NCBI RefSeq assembly: GCF_020880695.1
Contig: NZ_JAJIWO010000004.1
Location: forward strand, 124,001-188,000
From: Mucilaginibacter sp. UR6-11
Lineage (GTDB): Bacteria; Bacteroidota; Bacteroidia; Sphingobacteriales; Sphingobacteriaceae
Direction: 5' to 3'
Length of the DNA stretch: 64,000 bases
The translations under genes were made by a program, and so were the position numbers. Numbering within the stretch: the stretch's first letter is position 1; the number at the start of each line of letters is the position of its first letter. Below, one piece after another: positions 9,834 to 17,744 of the stretch. The notes under the pieces are model-generated. The model was not told the DNA's origin and did not search any database. It worked only from the letters and a program-made list of their open reading frames with translations.

Positions 9834-10916
9834 ATGAAAACAAGATTGATCATATTAACCTCGGCCGTATGCTTTTTAGCAGCCTGTTCAGGCAACCAAA
9901 AGCCCGTAGACCTTACTGAAACCAGGGCAACCGGCAGTAAGAAATACGAGACAGGCCGTGTAACCGAGAAGGCATTATCCAGTTATGCGCGTTTGCCGGG
10001 GCAGTTAAACCCGTTTAACGAGGTGAACCTGTTCCCCAAGGTCAACGGCTTTGTCAAACAGATCTATGTTGACCGTGGCTCGCAGGTCAGTAAAGGCCAG
10101 TTGTTGTTGACGCTGGAAGCGCCCGAAATGGAGTCGCAATTGCAGGCAGCCAACTCACGTTACCTGCAGGCTCAGGAAACAGCCAACGCCAGTAAGGAAA
10201 AATATAACCGTTTAAAACAGGCGGCGGCCGAACCGGGTTCGGTTTCCCCGCTTGATTTGGATAATGCCGTGTCCCGGATGAAATCAGATATGGCCATTGC
10301 CAATTCCGAAAGATCAAATGTACAATCAGTAAGGACCATGCAGGGTTACCTGCGCATCTATGCTCCGTTTAACGGGATGATCGTACAACGGAATGTATCG
10401 CCCGGCGCGCTGGTAGCCCCCGGTAAAACAACCGACCAACCGATGCTGGTATTGCAGGATACCCGCAAATTAAGGTTAGAGGTAGCCATACCTGAAGATT
10501 ATGTGGACAAGGTAGACCTTAAGCAGGCCGTAAAATTTACTTTTAATGCGATGCCTGGTGTGGAGCATAGCGCAAAGATCAGCCGTGTTGCTAATGCCCT
10601 GGGTAATATGCGTTCTGAGGCCATTGAGATAGATGTGCTTAATCAGGATGGCCAGTTAAAGCCCGGCATGTATGGCGAAGTTAAGATCCCGATGTTATCG
10701 GGTGCCACGTCATTGTTAGTACCAAATTCAGCGATCGTCCGCTCTACCGAAAAGGAGTACGTTATTGTCGTAAAAAATGGTAAAGCTAAATTGGTAGATA
10801 TCAAAGAGGGCCTGGCAGGAAAAGATTCCACTGAAATTTTTGGTGCCTTAACCGCAAATGATCAGGTTGTTTTGAAAGCAGGTGATGATGTCAGGGATGG
10901 CGACCCGGTAATGTAA
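9834..10916 (+). CDS. RND efflux periplasmic adaptor subunit (membrane fusion lipoprotein)
   Basis: 360 residues with a lipoprotein signal peptide (FLAAC lipobox, Cys about residue 18). Order: biotinyl-lipoyl-like half (residues 45-85, KVNGFVKQIYVDRGSQVSKG), short helical hairpin (about 90-150), second lipoyl half (YAPFNGMIVQRNVSPGALV), beta-barrel and membrane-proximal domains (about 200-360). It bridges pump and TolC duct. It starts 2 bp after the pump gene and is the last gene of the operon, followed by a hairpin at 10928-10957. Confidence 0.93.
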   Translation: MKTRLIILTSAVCFLAACSGNQKPVDLTETRATGSKKYETGRVTEKALSSYARLPGQLNPFNEVNLFPKVNGFVKQIYVDRGSQVSKGQLLLTLEAPEMESQLQAANSRYLQAQETANASKEKYNRLKQAAAEPGSVSPLDLDNAVSRMKSDMAIANSERSNVQSVRTMQGYLRIYAPFNGMIVQRNVSPGALVAPGKTTDQPMLVLQDTRKLRLEVAIPEDYVDKVDLKQAVKFTFNAMPGVEHSAKISRVANALGNMRSEAIEIDVLNQDGQLKPGMYGEVKIPMLSGATSLLVPNSAIVRSTEKEYVIVVKNGKAKLVDIKEGLAGKDSTEIFGALTANDQVVLKAGDDVRDGDPVM

Positions 10917-10927
10917 TTATTATTCAG

Positions 10928-10966
10928 CGCGGCAGCCATTTAAACGCGGCTGCCGCGTTTGTTTTT
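10928..10966 (+). terminator. Rho-independent terminator of the efflux operon
   Basis: A 10-bp perfect stem, CGCGGCAGCC (10928-10937) with GGCTGCCGCG (10948-10957), a 10-nt loop, then GTTTGTTTTTC-like T-rich DNA. It sits 11 bp after the adaptor stop. Confidence 0.85.
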
Positions 10967-11042
10967 CTCAGGCTGGGCACGAGCGCTTTCTGACTAAAGA
11001 ACTGATAATAATTTTATTATGTGTCCGGCTGATCTGCTCAAA

Positions 11043-11411
11043 TTAACCGTTGGCAGGCAATGCCCCGGTGGCGGTAGTTTTCAAAACTTCAAGATCAAAG
11101 GGTTTGGGTAAATAACCGTCTGCGCCGGCAGTAGCTGCCAGGGATTGTATATCGCTGTTTGCCGAAAAATAAATAACCGGGATATTTTTCAAGGCATCTG
11201 TCGCTTTAAGCATTTTTGTCGCCACAATACCGCCTTCATCAGGAATACAGTTGTCCATCAGGATCACATCGGGTGCAAAGGCAGAGACCCTGGCTATCAG
11301 GTCGCAGCAATCAGGATAGGTCTGCACCTGCCAGTCGTCTTCTTCCAGTATGCAGGCGCAAATTGACAGGATGTCGTCGTCATCATCAAAGATCATGATC
11401 CTTTTCATCAA
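11043..11411 (-). CDS. Single-domain response regulator (CheY-like receiver)
   Basis: 122 residues forming one receiver domain with no output domain. The acidic cluster is FDDDDD (residues 8-13), the phospho-acceptor is D53 (ILMDNCIP), the switch Ser is in YFSANS and the conserved Lys in LPKPFD. It is the last gene of the stressosome operon and overlaps the upstream kinase by 4 bp. It probably receives phosphate from that kinase and acts by protein contact. No DNA-binding or sigma-related partner gene is adjacent. Confidence 0.93.
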   Translation of the reverse strand: MMKRIMIFDDDDDILSICACILEEDDWQVQTYPDCCDLIARVSAFAPDVILMDNCIPDEGGIVATKMLKATDALKNIPVIYFSANSDIQSLAATAGADGYLPKPFDLEVLKTTATGALPANG

Positions 11412-12604
11412 CCGGCAGCTAAAGGCACAGTGAAATAAAAGGTCGATCCATTTCCTTCAGTACTTTCTACCCAGATCTTCCCCCTGTGGTCGGTAATGAT
11501 CTTGGAAGTAATATACAGGCCCATACCGAAGCCGGTATGGCTTTTAAGTACATCCTTGGCCCGGTAAAATTTCTCAAAAACCGAGGCCGTGGTTTCGGCT
11601 GTCATTCCGCGTCCCTGGTCGGTGATACCAATCGTGACCATTCCCTGAACTGCTAACGACGTAGTTATTGTTATACTTGTATTCCTGTCTGAATATTTAC
11701 CGGCATTACCCAACAGATTGGCCAATACCTGCTCTACCCGCAACTCATCGATAGTAACGTTGACGTCCGGGCTAAAACTGGTAATAAATTCATGGTGAGG
11801 TAAAATATGCCGCATTACGGTCACCTGCCGGTTCAGGAAGTCATTAAGGCTTACCACCTGCATATTGTACTGCAGGTTACCGTTTTCGATTTTCGAAATG
11901 TCCAGTAACTGCTGTACCAGGGACAGTAATTTATTTGATTGCACATCAATCTTGGCCAGCAGTTCGCGCAGATGGTCGGTAACAGGCTCTTTAGTCGCCT
12001 TGGCCATCTGGGTATAGGCCTTCAGCACTGTTATCGGGGTCTTTAGCTCGTGGCTGGCGATAGATATGAATTCCGTCTTTTTCTCATCAACAAGTTTTGA
12101 CTGGCGCAACGCCTCATCTTTCTCGCTGGCAATCCGGTGCAGTGTAGCATTGCGCTGTTTGATCTCTTCATAGGCGTTAATGGGCTGCTCGTCTCCAAAA
12201 TCCTTTTTCAGGATATTGATCTTTAACGGATCAAGTTTGAGTGACCGCGGAAGGCCAAGCTTCATGGTGATCTTATTATCCTCGCCGGTTTCTGACAATT
12301 CGAATTCGGGCACCAGCTTTTGGGCATAGTAAAAGCCTGCATCCGCGTTGGTAAAACGAATTTCCTTGTCAAACGTAACCGTAGCCATCAGGCTGTAGCG
12401 TGTCTTGTTTTGTTCAAGTCCGATATCCAGTAACCCGTCGTCGGTATGTTCAATCACCGTACGGGCGATTTCAGATACGGCTGTAGCAAAGGTAGTTTGG
12501 GTTGCCACAGTAAGGCCCAACTGCTCGGCTACTTTCATTGACCGTTTATGCGCCAGCACCAGGTCCATTTCATTTTCCAATGAAATCGATACTACTTTTA
12601 TCAT
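11408..12604 (-). CDS. Histidine kinase with N-terminal degenerate RsbT-like domain
   Basis: 398 residues, soluble. Residues 1-115 align by eye to the RsbT encoded in the same operon (SEIARTVIEHTDDG against SELVRNMMRYADGG), but the ATP-site Asn is Thr (T49) and both the DxGPGI and GLGL glycine loops are absent. This domain should therefore not bind ATP and may be a docking or sensor module. Then come a helical linker (about 140-175), HisKA with H185 (SHELKTP), and HATPase_c with DQGRGM and GFGMGLYI. It overlaps the phosphatase gene by 1 bp and the receiver gene by 4 bp. Likely role: convert the stressosome state into phosphorylation of the receiver. Confidence 0.9.
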   Translation of the reverse strand: MIKVVSISLENEMDLVLAHKRSMKVAEQLGLTVATQTTFATAVSEIARTVIEHTDDGLLDIGLEQNKTRYSLMATVTFDKEIRFTNADAGFYYAQKLVPEFELSETGEDNKITMKLGLPRSLKLDPLKINILKKDFGDEQPINAYEEIKQRNATLHRIASEKDEALRQSKLVDEKKTEFISIASHELKTPITVLKAYTQMAKATKEPVTDHLRELLAKIDVQSNKLLSLVQQLLDISKIENGNLQYNMQVVSLNDFLNRQVTVMRHILPHHEFITSFSPDVNVTIDELRVEQVLANLLGNAGKYSDRNTSITITTSLAVQGMVTIGITDQGRGMTAETTASVFEKFYRAKDVLKSHTGFGMGLYITSKIITDHRGKIWVESTEGNGSTFYFTVPLAAG

Positions 12605-13614
12605 TATTTCACTTTTGCAATTACCACCGACATATCATCATTACGGCGGGCATGGTCTTTATAGATTGCCGCGGCTAAGATAGTTAAATCATATTTATAC
12701 ATCATGGGGTACCTGGCCAGGTCAACACGGGTTTTAATCCCGTCCGAACAGAGCATAACCTGGCTAAATTCCTCCACCGGGTATTCCTGGTCATTCATGG
12801 TATTAGGGATGTTATGCCCCACAATACCATTATAGGACATGTGATTTTTAAAGTTTACCGGTCCGAACATGCGCACGGCAATATTACCTACGCCAGCCGA
12901 AGCCCATACCCTGCGGGCATAATCATAACCGATGATGTTGATCACCGCTCCCCTTGTCTTTTTTATAGCGGTATGGATAAAGCGGAGCGTTTCGGTCGGG
13001 CTGTAATCCGGGAATACTTTAAAGGCATTCGCCGCTTCGTTGACAGCTTTATTCGCTTCGGGCCCATGGCCGAGGCCATCGGCAAGCATCAGCTTCACGT
13101 ATTTGTCGGTCTTTTTAAAAGTAAACCCGTCGCCGCTGGTCTTTTCACCGGGTTTGTAAACCACAATGGGGCGCAGGATGACATCATTCTTTGTTTTGGC
13201 CTTTTCGGGTTCGCTGTAGACGCGGCTCAACACGATCGTACCCCACCCGATCTGCGAGTATAGTTCGAAAGTATCTGATAGTCTTTTCATGCTGCCCAGC
13301 CCGTGGCCCAGCGTATTGGTGGTTGAGATACCGTCCTGCATCATCCTGGCAGGGTTAATCATACCCGGGCCGTTATCGATGCTGATCAGTTCGACATACG
13401 GAGAGCCGCCGTTAGGGAATACACCCAGCAGCAGTTCGCCATCATTACTGTATTTAAATAAGTTGGAGGTCATTTCGGCCACGATCAGGTCAAGCGCGTT
13501 GATCCTGGCGGGATTGATCCCGCCTTCTGTGGCCATCCGGTGGATCTCTTTTTTGATCAGGGAGAAATAACTGCGGTCGTCCGCCGTAAAACTAATATGT
13601 GTAGCATCAACCAT
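12604..13614 (-). CDS. RsbT-like kinase fused to SpoIIE/PP2C-family phosphatase (RsbX-like)
   Basis: 336 residues. The N-terminal part (1-135) is an apparently intact RsbT-like HATPase: N51 in AEMTSNLFKYS, IDNGPGM, and HGLGSMKRL. The C-terminal part (about 145-336) is a PP2C/SpoIIE phosphatase with the metal-binding elements LADGLGHG, CSDGIKT and NDDMSVV. In Gram-positive stressosomes the separate phosphatase RsbX resets phosphorylated RsbR/RsbS, so this protein probably does the same. The fused kinase-like domain is an addition. It overlaps rsbT by 8 bp. Family call is firm; the balance of kinase and phosphatase activity is inference. Confidence 0.9.
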   Translation of the reverse strand: MVDATHISFTADDRSYFSLIKKEIHRMATEGGINPARINALDLIVAEMTSNLFKYSNDGELLLGVFPNGGSPYVELISIDNGPGMINPARMMQDGISTTNTLGHGLGSMKRLSDTFELYSQIGWGTIVLSRVYSEPEKAKTKNDVILRPIVVYKPGEKTSGDGFTFKKTDKYVKLMLADGLGHGPEANKAVNEAANAFKVFPDYSPTETLRFIHTAIKKTRGAVINIIGYDYARRVWASAGVGNIAVRMFGPVNFKNHMSYNGIVGHNIPNTMNDQEYPVEEFSQVMLCSDGIKTRVDLARYPMMYKYDLTILAAAIYKDHARRNDDMSVVIAKVK

Positions 13615-14020
13615 TGGCCCATTTTAAAATCGTGATCACTGTACCTTCGCCCACTTTGCTTTTGATATCAAATTCGTTGACTAATCTTTTTGTTCCCGGC
13701 AGGCCTAAGCCCAAACTTCTGCCTGTTGAAAAACCGTCGCGCATGGCGGCGTCAATATCGGGGATACCGGGTCCCCGGTCTGAAAATGTTAACCGGACGC
13801 CGTTTACACGCCCGCTTGAAACTACCTCAATAATACAAACGCCGCCATCGGCATAGCGCATCATATTACGTACCAGTTCACTGGCCGCGGTTAGCAGCCG
13901 GGTTTGGTTAACCAGGCCCATTTTGATCTTGACAGCAGTTTCCTTGACGCGGTTCTTTAAAAAAACCACATCCTGTTCTTTTAATACCTGGATGGTATCT
14001 TTACTCAGTGATAAGGTCAT
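13607..14020 (-). CDS. rsbT: RsbT-type serine/threonine kinase (switch protein)
   Basis: 137 residues, standard RsbT length. GHKL-fold kinase motifs are complete: N52 in SELVRNMMRYA, DRGPGIPD and LGLGLPGTKRLV. In known stressosomes RsbT is held by RsbR/RsbS, phosphorylates them on stress, then leaves to activate a downstream partner. Its start overlaps rsbS by 20 bp and its stop overlaps the next gene by 8 bp. No RsbU gene is present in the window, so the freed kinase probably signals through the next two gene products. Confidence 0.93.
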   Translation of the reverse strand: MTLSLSKDTIQVLKEQDVVFLKNRVKETAVKIKMGLVNQTRLLTAASELVRNMMRYADGGVCIIEVVSSGRVNGVRLTFSDRGPGIPDIDAAMRDGFSTGRSLGLGLPGTKRLVNEFDIKSKVGEGTVITILKWANG

Positions 14021-14411
14021 CGCTCATCTCGTCTTCGTCTGCTTCCTCTTCGGTTTCATCTATCATGGATTTCAGCAGGTTCATGCCTTTTTCCATATCC
14101 AAAGCGGTATGCACACCCTTAAGCGGCAGGCCCAGCTCAATTAAGGTAATGGCCACCGCAGGCTGCATACCTACAACCACTGTTTCCGCATCCAGTATCT
14201 TGGACATACTGGCGATATTGCCGATGATACGGCCCATAAAAGAGTCCACAATGGAAACCGCTGAAATATCGATTAAAACTCCTTTTGCGCTGGTTTTATT
14301 GACCATCTGTACCAGGTCGGCCTCCAGGTTGAGGGCCAGCCGGTCATAAAGATCAACCTGTATAGTTACCAGCAAAAAGGCTCCCATCCGGAGAATAGGG
14401 ATCTTATCCAT
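14001..14411 (-). CDS. rsbS: RsbS-type STAS-domain stressosome scaffold protein
   Basis: 136 residues: a single STAS domain followed by an acidic tail (TEEEADEDEMSDD, about 120-132). The site matching the phosphorylated Ser of Bacillus RsbS is S57 in SIVDSFMGR. Together with RsbR it should build the stressosome core that sequesters RsbT. It lies 12 bp after rsbR and overlaps rsbT by 20 bp. The acidic C-terminal extension is longer than I expect for a plain RsbS. Confidence 0.92.
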   Translation of the reverse strand: MDKIPILRMGAFLLVTIQVDLYDRLALNLEADLVQMVNKTSAKGVLIDISAVSIVDSFMGRIIGNIASMSKILDAETVVVGMQPAVAITLIELGLPLKGVHTALDMEKGMNLLKSMIDETEEEADEDEMSDDLITE

Positions 14412-14423
14412 TAGCTTTGCTTA

Positions 14424-15287
14424 TTAAAATTTTGAAACTGTATTGATCTTCTTAACTTCTAACCGCATCACTTTGAAAGAATAGGCCAGCGCGCTGGCTA
14501 AAGTTGCCTTAGTGATGATATTTGAAAGGTCGATACCCAAATGCACTACAGTTTGCGCAATTTCAGGACGGATTCCGCTGATGATACATTCGGCACCCAT
14601 CAAGCGCGTAGCGCTTACGGTCTTGATTAAATGCTGTGCCACCAGCGAATCTACCGCAGGCACACCAGAAATATCTAAAATAGCGATGCTTGAGCCGGTC
14701 TCCACAATTTCCTGTAACAGGTTTTCCATTACGATCTGGGTACGGGCACTGTCCAAAGTACCGATGATCGGCAGGGCCAGGATACCGTCCCAAACGCGGA
14801 TCACGGGGGTTGATATCTCGGTGATCTCGTCGGTCTGTCTTAGGATAACTTCCTCGCGGCCCTTAATAAAGGTCTCGAAAGTCACCACGCTCAGGTTATC
14901 CATGATGCGATTGATCTTCTGACTTTCTATAAAGAGCGTCATCGGGTCGCTGGTGATCTCCTGTTGTAAAACATCCAGGATAGCTTCTTTTAACGAGAAT
15001 ACAAAGTTACCGGTCTCACGCGGGCTAAAGCCCTGGCGCGCGCGGGTAATGGCTATGCCGCCTAAGATCTCAATTACCGGGCTCCACTCATCAGAGTCCA
15101 GATTGGTAAAATTTTCGCCTGATAAATTACTGACCAAAGCCGTAATTAACTCTTCAGACTGGCTCCGCAATTCGTCGTTACTAATTAAGTCTTCGCGCAA
15201 GCTTTCATCAGCCAGTTGGTTCTTCATCCACAGTTCCAGGATGTTTTTTTTCTTGTTTTTTAACAATTGATGCGTTTTTAATGACAT
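14424..15287 (-). CDS. RsbR/RsbRD-type stressosome co-antagonist (sensor plus STAS)
   Basis: 287 residues. The N-terminal helical region (1-150) has the RsbRD-type pattern (ITRARQGFSPRETG) in place of a globin fold and is the presumed sensor. The C-terminal STAS domain (160-280) carries two candidate phospho-sites: S214 (VPAVDSLVAQ), where many RsbR have Thr, and T246 (GIRPEIAQTVV). It is the first gene of the six-gene minus-strand operon, so its upstream region (15288-15540) should hold the promoter. A tandem 11-bp repeat lies there. Confidence 0.93.
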   Translation of the reverse strand: MSLKTHQLLKNKKKNILELWMKNQLADESLREDLISNDELRSQSEELITALVSNLSGENFTNLDSDEWSPVIEILGGIAITRARQGFSPRETGNFVFSLKEAILDVLQQEITSDPMTLFIESQKINRIMDNLSVVTFETFIKGREEVILRQTDEITEISTPVIRVWDGILALPIIGTLDSARTQIVMENLLQEIVETGSSIAILDISGVPAVDSLVAQHLIKTVSATRLMGAECIISGIRPEIAQTVVHLGIDLSNIITKATLASALAYSFKVMRLEVKKINTVSKF

Positions 15288-15339
15288 GGATGAAGGATAC
15301 AGGTTAAACGTTAAACTATAAGGTCCAAACTTGGCAAAG

Positions 15340-15361
15340 TTGAATTAAAGTTGAATTAAAG
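15340..15361. repeat. Tandem 11-bp direct repeat upstream of the stressosome operon
   Basis: TTGAATTAAAG occurs twice in a row, 53 bp upstream of the RsbR start. One helical turn of spacing is what a tandem regulator site would show, but no binding protein is known. It could also belong to the AT-rich promoter region. Confidence 0.5.
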
Positions 15362-15540
15362 TCGAAAGGTAGAAAATAGGTTTCATAATTCGAAATATAA
15401 TTTGCCCCCGGATTTTCAGCGCTTTTTAAAAAGCGGGCTTTTACAAAGCAATATTTATTCATAATCAACTGATTAATTTTGAATTTAAAACTTTTCAGTT
15501 TAATTAATGTTAATCGGATACACTTCTTAAAAATAAAATT

Positions 15541-15687
15541 ATGTCAAACATTCTGTACATTATTGCGGTCATCCTGATTATTGGATGGGCCATCAGTTTC
15601 TTTGGTTACGCTGCGGGCGGCCTTATCCACGTTATATTGGTGATAGCCATTATCGCGTTTATCCTGGGCATTATACGCCGGGCCTAA
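15541..15687 (+). CDS. lmo0937-family membrane microprotein
   Basis: A 48-residue protein, MSNILYIIAVILIIGW through GIIRRA, with two hydrophobic segments (about 3-19 and 28-45) separated by FFGYAAGG and ending in a basic RR. The length, double hairpin and Arg-rich end fit the lmo0937/DUF5670 family of inner-membrane microproteins, whose function is unknown. It is transcribed away from the stressosome operon, sharing the 253-bp gap. As I recall, relatives in Gram-positives are linked to general stress regulation, which makes the position suggestive. A strong hairpin follows at 15780. Confidence 0.85.
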   Translation: MSNILYIIAVILIIGWAISFFGYAAGGLIHVILVIAIIAFILGIIRRA

Positions 15688-15779
15688 GTAGCTGTGGATA
15701 TCAGCCGGTTTAACCGGTTGCATGCTACATTAAACGGACGGCGGTCTTGTTTAGTCCGATCGTCATCGTATTATCGTGA

Positions 15780-15805
15780 TGGCGGCAAAAGCGATTTTGC
15801 CGCCA
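15780..15805. terminator. GC-rich hairpin between convergent genes
   Basis: A perfect 11-bp stem, TGGCGGCAAAA (15780-15790) with TTTTGCCGCCA (15795-15805), and a GCGA tetraloop. It lies between the microprotein (+) and a histidine kinase (-). There is no long T-tract, but A/T bases inside the stem could serve either strand. Confidence 0.6.
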
Positions 15806-15929
15806 CTGATATTTTCATAATTTATTTCAATCCTGCTGTTGCCATTGCCGCGTGTTTTAGAAAAACAAGCTAAAGTTACCGCGAAGTGTCGGCGCGTTCG
15901 CCTTATTTACAGTTACGCTATTAAAGCAA

Positions 15930-17483
15930 TTACATGGGTAGGGTAAACCAAAAGGTGGTCCCTTCGCCCAGGTGACTGTCAACCCCTATTTGCCCGTCGT
16001 GTTTTTTAATAATTTCGGCACAAATGTAAAGCCCGAGCCCAAGGCCCGACCCCTGGATACCATGGGTTTGCACACGGTAATACCTGTCAAACAAACGATC
16101 CAGCTTATCTTCTGTTATACCCGGCCCGTTATCTGTTACCGATACTTTAACCTTGTCGTTAACCTTTTCAACCCTCACCTTAATAACTTTGGATTCGGGC
16201 GCGTATTTAATAGCATTGTTTACAAAGTTGATGATCACCTGGTTCATCCGGTCGGCATCGGCGTAGATCTGCAGGGTCAAATCCCCTTCGGTAGCTATAG
16301 TATACGAGCCTTCCATGCCGATATAACCGCAGCAATCGCTGATCAATTCGGCCAGTACAAATCGTGTTTTATTTAAATGTATCTGCCCTTCATTAACTTT
16401 GGTTGCATTTAACAGGTCCTCAATTAAGATGGTAACCTTACCCAGGCTCTTATTGGCCTGCATAATCAGTTTGGGCAGCATTGCATGTGTGGGCGTGGTT
16501 TTCATCCTGTCCAAAAGCTGTAAAGAGGCTTTAAGCGTGGTTATGGGCGTTTTAAGCTCATGGCTGGCAATGCTGATAAAATCATCTTTTTGCTGCTGTA
16601 ACAAACGCAGCTCATGGATATCGGTTGCTGTACCCACCCATAATAAGGTTTCGCCGTCACCGCTGTAAATCGGCATTAAACGGCTTAAATGCCAGCGGTA
16701 AGCACCGTCAATTCTTTTGATCCGGGTCTGGAACTCGCCGCCGTCCGTAGTTTTCCTGATCGCCTTAAATTGATCCAGCGTAAATTGCAGGTCATCCGGG
16801 TGGATAGTTTTGCGCCATCCCGAAGTTTTGGTCTGTTCGTTAGATAGGCCGGTATAATCATACCATCGCTGGTTGTAAAAGGTAACCTCGCCCTCAAATG
16901 TATTTGTCCATGCTATCTGGGGAATGGTTTCCATCATGTTTCTAAACTGGGTCTCACTTTCGGTAAGGGACCTGGTACGGTTCACTACCCGCTCCTCCAG
17001 TTCCTGGTTTAACAGGATAAGGTCCTGGTTGATGACCCTAAACCTTTCCTCCTGCCTGGTTAGCAATGCTGTTTTTTTGTTAAGCTTATCATTTGCCTGC
17101 CGCAGCTCTTCCTGCTGCACATGTAATTCGGCAGTTAAGATAACCAGGTCACTTGCCCGCTTTTCCTTCTCGGCGTTTTGGATAACCAATTCTTTGTTGG
17201 CTATAATTAATTCTGCTGCGCGATGTTCTTTTTCTTCGTTCTGGAAAGCAAGCTCAATGTTAGCTACCAGCAATTCGGCGGCGCGGCTTTCTTTTTCGCC
17301 GTTTTGAAAAACCAATTCGTTATTGGCAATAACCAATTCGGCGGCGCGGCTTTCTTTCTCACGATTTTGAAAAGCGAGCTCGTTATTAGCGATTGCCAGT
17401 TCGGCGGCGCGTTTTTCCCGCTCTTTGTTTTGAAAAGCAATTTCTTTGGTAGCAATTATTAATTGATCCGAATTCTTCTCCAT
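15930..17483 (-). CDS. PAS-domain histidine kinase with 21-residue coiled-coil repeats
   Basis: 517 residues, no membrane segment. Residues 5-130 are six copies of a 21-residue unit (type AAELVIANNELVFQNGEKESR), exactly three heptads, predicting a continuous coiled coil. A helical linker follows to about 180, then a PAS_3-type domain (about 185-295; WYDYTGLS, IHPDDLQF, TATDI), HisKA (FISIASHELKTP) and HATPase_c (NNAIKYAPES, DNGPGI, GSGLGLGLYI). It is monocistronic and faces away from the 115-residue unknown gene. The PAS and kinase parts resemble the kinase truncated at the right edge of the window. Ligand and partner regulator are unknown. Confidence 0.93.
   Translation of the reverse strand: MEKNSDQLIIATKEIAFQNKEREKRAAELAIANNELAFQNREKESRAAELVIANNELVFQNGEKESRAAELLVANIELAFQNEEKEHRAAELIIANKELVIQNAEKEKRASDLVILTAELHVQQEELRQANDKLNKKTALLTRQEERFRVINQDLILLNQELEERVVNRTRSLTESETQFRNMMETIPQIAWTNTFEGEVTFYNQRWYDYTGLSNEQTKTSGWRKTIHPDDLQFTLDQFKAIRKTTDGGEFQTRIKRIDGAYRWHLSRLMPIYSGDGETLLWVGTATDIHELRLLQQQKDDFISIASHELKTPITTLKASLQLLDRMKTTPTHAMLPKLIMQANKSLGKVTILIEDLLNATKVNEGQIHLNKTRFVLAELISDCCGYIGMEGSYTIATEGDLTLQIYADADRMNQVIINFVNNAIKYAPESKVIKVRVEKVNDKVKVSVTDNGPGITEDKLDRLFDRYYRVQTHGIQGSGLGLGLYICAEIIKKHDGQIGVDSHLGEGTTFWFTLPM
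17094..17471 (-). repeat. 63-bp in-frame tandem repeat (six units) in the kinase N-terminus
   Basis: The conserved AAEL/ASDL boxes start at residues 26, 47, 68, 89 and 110, with an earlier SDQL at 5: a strict 21-residue period. The pattern ELAFQNEEKEKR recurs in each unit. Near-identical GCGGCGCG DNA at unit borders suggests expansion by slippage or recombination. Confidence 0.9.
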
Positions 17484-17744
17484 GTTGTACTTAAAAGTAT
17501 TGATTAGGGCCGCCGGGTACCGTTACAGGGCTTGATAATTAACGGCTTAAAGCGTATTTATTGCAGGTTTGGTTAAAGGTAACATAATTTATATGGTTTA
17601 TTTTTTTTATCTGCTAAACCTTACCTATAATATAATTTCTGTCTGCAATTCTTTCGCGGTATTGCAGGCTGATATAAGTGCAGATATATAATATAATAAT
17701 ACAGCAAATACATCATCTTTAAAGCTTACCTTTACTGCCCACGC

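Noticed and set aside
17094..17471. 63-bp repeats considered as a CRISPR array
   Set aside because: Units are contiguous without spacers, in frame, and encode a heptad-phased coiled coil.
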